Assembly (NCBI GenBank): GCA_011037195.1
Contig: JAAEAF010014521.1
Coordinates: 59,593-123,592 of the forward strand
Direction: 5' to 3'
Length of the DNA stretch: 64,000 nt
DNA from: Triatoma infestans
Taxonomy: Eukaryota; Arthropoda; Insecta; Hemiptera; Reduviidae
Shown here: one piece after another, positions 61,060-64,000 of the stretch
Layout of the letters: each line of letters opens with the position of its first letter
Position numbering within the stretch: position 1 is the first letter of the stretch
Position numbers and translations under genes: made by a program
Notes under the pieces: generated by a model
Told to the model about the DNA's origin: nothing
The model's database searches: none
The model's input: only the letters and a program-made list of their open reading frames with translations

Positions 61060-62936
61060 GCAGTTGCTGTAGTTGTGGCATGTTTGGTCAAAAAACGAAA
61101 AAAAAAAAGCAAACCATGAAAGTAACAAAAATTGTAGAAAAATTTGGGAGAGAAAGTGGATTCAGCGTAGATCTACTTTAGGCATAAACACGAGAAGTTG
61201 TTAAGTGAACTGAGAATGGAAAGATCCTCAACAGGTAAAAAATTGTCTACGAATGTCTGCAGAAGACTTTGATTTTTTTGATTAATTTTGTGAAGGACAA
61301 AATATGTAAGAAAGATACGACAGGCAATTAGTCCCGAGGAACGTTTGTCTTTAACACTTGGCTTTTTAGCAACAGGTAATTGATCTATTATCATACAGAA
61401 TCAATATACATGTATTTACAACAAAAAGATATCCCATATTTTATAGAAATAATATTTTGATTATTATCAACATTAAGAAGAAAGTAATATAATAATAAAT
61501 AAATATTTTTTGTAGGTGATTGCTATCATTCCCATATGTATTTGTATTGAATCCCTGTATGTGCCGTCGCAAGGATCGTTCCTAGTATTGCGCCGCAATT
61601 CAGGAGGCCCTACAAAATGAATATATGAAGTAAGTGGGATTATCTTAAACAATGTTACTTTTATTACTTTACCTTGGGTAAACTGATGAGGATAAGTTAT
61701 TATGTCTGCAGAGTTTGAAACTGCGATGAATTTGAACTACTTGTATCGTATGTAGGAGATACAGGAGGAACCGAATCCGGAGTCAAAACCCGAGATTCTT
61801 CCTAATCAGCCAGCTCTAAAATTTGCAGAATATCTCTTTGTATCATCCTTTTCAACCTTCTTTGCAGCTGCTCAGAACGTAAGGAACGGAGCTTTGATGC
61901 AACATAGTCTCCAAATATTTGAAAGTTATCTAAACGCCGATCCCTTACCTTTATAGCTTTAGCTAAAATAGCATCATCTTCAGTTGCATTAATTTTATCA
62001 CTCTTTGGTTTGTCTTTAATTATTCGTTCCTCGTCAGTTGTCGAACTTTACGTTTCCATTTCTGTGATCACCTCTGTTTGAGTCTGGAGAAAATTATGTA
62101 CTTTTAATTAAAATTAATTTGCTTTTTATTTTAGCTTCCAAATACTCAAGCAGGATGGAGCCACATTTCAAGAGATTTCGAGAATATTTAGAATTTTCCA
62201 AAGTGTGAAGGAGCCCTAGATGGAAAGCATATTGTTATACAAGCTCCACCTTGCAGTGGGAGTCACTATTTTAACTATAAAGGCACACACAGCGTAGTTT
62301 TAATGGCTTTAGCTGATGCAACGTATAAATTAACTTATGTGGATTTTGGTTGCGCTGGCAGAGTATCGGAATGGTGGTGTATATAACAGCTGTTCTCTGT
62401 CTACAGCTTTAGAAAACAATACTATAAATTTGCCTCATCCACGGCAGCTATTAGGAAGGAAAAAATTATCACCGTTTGTTCTCGTAGCTGACGACGCATT
62501 TGCAATGAAACCTTACTTGCTTAAGCCGTATCCGTTTAGAAATCAGCCAGGACCCAATCGCGTATTTAATTACCGATTGTTACGCGCAAAAGAATAATTG
62601 AAAATGTCTTTGGTATTATAGCAAATCGTTTTCGTGTATTTAGAAAACCTATACAGCTTACGCCCAAAAAAGTTACAAAAGTTGTTATGCCCTTCATAAT
62701 TTTTTAATGTCGCGTGAATCAGGAATGATTGATGTGGAAAAAGATGATGGAAGTTTTATAAACGGTTATTGGCGCGAAGAAGATCTGCCAGCAAATAATT
62801 TATTGCCATAATATATTGCCTAATAATAACAATTATCAGAACTGCACGGAAAATGCTAAAGCCGTTCCAGATGAGTTTAGGGATTATTTTGTTTCACCTG
62901 AAGTTGAAATGTTATGGCAATACAAATATCTAACAC
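61060..62936 (+). pseudogene. PIF/Harbinger transposase (HARBI1-like), decayed
   Basis: Three exon-like blocks are visible. Block 1 (to 61375): RKWIQRRSTLG, then AISPEERLSLTLGFLATG ending at a GTAAT donor. Block 2 (61516-61629): GDCYHSHMYLY, stop, IPVCAVARIVPSIAPQF, a one-base shift, ALQNEYM, GTAAG donor. Block 3 (from 62135): [20 protein letters not shown] (first DDE Asp), [58 protein letters not shown] and an ENVFGI-type continuation to about 62936. Stops and frameshifts occur in every block. The domain order is that of PIF/Harbinger nucleases. Element ends were not resolved. Confidence 0.85.
61802..62042 (-). pseudogene. Antisense BESS-like ORF within the Harbinger element
   Basis: The minus strand is open for about 75-80 codons and contains KINATEDDAILAKAIKVRD and FGDYVASKLRSLRSEQLQRR followed by IQRDILQILELAD and a stop. 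The end resembles the BESS motif found after MADF/Myb-like domains in the second protein of PIF/Harbinger elements, which helps transposase reach DNA. No clean start is present. It lies inside the second transposase intron, opposite in direction. Confidence 0.6.
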
Positions 62937-64000
62937 TACAAATTATGTTTACAATACAATTATGTAAAAAATTAAGTTTCTGTAACTGTTTCTGTAACAT
63001 GTTTCTTTTTGTGTGTAAATTACTTACCAGATTATCTTCCGTGGAATTTTTGGTATTTGCATCAATTATAAATTTCAAGGAGTCAAAGAACTCCCAAGTG
63101 CTTTTATGTACTTCACTAGTTCCTTGTCCACTTTTCTATTTTTGAATTTTTCTACACTCTTGGTTTACTTGCATTCTCAGGTTGTGTATTTTCCTTTGAA
63201 TTTCTGTTGCAGATGTTTGGAATAAATCTGATAATTTTTGTTAAGCATTCTGCTTTTTGAGTCTATTTTTTAAACTCCTTACAATACACATTCCATAATT
63301 ATGACTGAAACTGTTCAATTAATAAACAGGTTTCTTCTCTACTCCAATCACGTCTATATTGCATTTCTAAATAAGTACACTCACCACTTGCTGCAAAACT
63401 TTCGGAACAGTCCCGATATTAATTTCAGAAAACTAATTTGCTGAGAGAAGCCGTGTACACTATAAGCTCTCACCAAGTTGCAAGTACTTGGTCTGCAAGT
63501 AAATTTGCAGCAATATTTCTCTAGCGCTGCTGTTTACACGCTTCGCAAGTGACTTGTGAGAGCAGAGCCCGCTCTAGGGGCGGGCAACCCGGACATTTGT
63601 CTGGGGCGCCATTTTGGCTGTAAGTGTGGGAAAAATATTTTTGTGTTAAATACTCAAATTTCACTGTTCGATTTTTTTCGTTTGCTAAAAATTTATAGTG
63701 CGCAGCGTATTTATGTCTTAAAGCTGAAAATATTTATTATTGTGCTTTATTACGATGCTTGAACTTGTTTGAACAAGCATATACTTCTCTGAACAGAATG
63801 TATTAGCACGCAAACAGAGTGCTGCTTCAGTGAAGATATACTCGTAAACGCAAAAAGATATACTCGTAAAACGTGAAGCTCAAGGAGTGAACTAATCCCA
63901 ATTAAATAAAAAGTAAGTATATAATGATTTGTTGACAAACAATTCAAAGTCCAAATCTATAAACAGAATCAAAATTTGAAAGAAATTATTCTCTGGGAAT
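62937..64000. other. Right edge, no gene recognised
   Basis: Probably the 3' part of the Harbinger element up to about 63550. A G+C-rich patch at 63557-63620 (GCCCGCTCTAGGGGCGGGC) looks like the end of another transposon. The remaining open frames are short and unrecognised. Confidence 0.4.

Overview
The window is animal nuclear DNA, most likely from an insect. It is strongly A+T rich and carries spliced genes with short exons, GT/AG introns from about 70 bp to nearly 4 kb, AATAAA signals, and many decayed transposable elements (mariner, PIF/Harbinger, non-LTR retrotransposons, Penelope-like elements, tRNA-derived SINEs). I cannot name the species. No bacterial, viral or CRISPR features were seen.

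Two host genes lie head to tail on the + strand. The first (about 6.1-27.9 kb) encodes an inactive rhomboid (iRhom, rho-5/RHBDF1-2 type), an ER/Golgi seven-pass protein that escorts ADAM17-type sheddases and EGF-like ligands. Fifteen exons assemble in perfect phase into 835 codons plus stop. A possible extra 5' exon lies at 6079-6159, and the true start was not found. The second (36.2-58.4 kb) encodes a SUN-domain protein of the SUN1/SUN2/klaroid type, the inner nuclear membrane half of the LINC complex. Seventeen exons assemble in phase into 705 codons plus stop: a nucleoplasmic N-terminus, a transmembrane segment, short phase-0 coiled-coil exons and a complete C-terminal SUN domain. The two genes share no pathway that the sequence shows. 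They are only neighbours.

Everything else is intronic or intergenic and largely repeat-derived. 1-6 kb: dispersed repeats and two SINEs. 6.4-7.3 kb: Jockey-like LINE tail. 8.8-9.1 kb: SINE-like piece and a U6 snRNA pseudogene. 10.7-11.9 kb: dead mariner. 15.5-16.7 kb: LINE with a 17-bp target duplication. 26-27.4 kb: a cluster of hammerhead-like Penelope termini and a duplicated scrap of the last iRhom exon. 27.9-36.2 kb: 3' flank and intergenic DNA. 40.7-42.1 kb: antisense LINE. 42.4-42.7 kb: short element with a complete hammerhead ribozyme. 49.2-49.7 kb: LINE remnant. 51.1 kb: 30-bp minisatellite. 51.7-52.3 kb: internally deleted Harbinger. 56.1-56.5 kb: pogo-like MITE. 56.9-58.1 kb: Penelope-like element with GIY-YIG remnant and hammerhead. 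61-63 kb: decayed, intron-containing Harbinger with an antisense second ORF.

The most unusual theme is the repeated occurrence, in several sequence families, of hammerhead ribozyme cores tied to Penelope-like termini, including short non-coding retrozyme-like units with their own target-site duplications.
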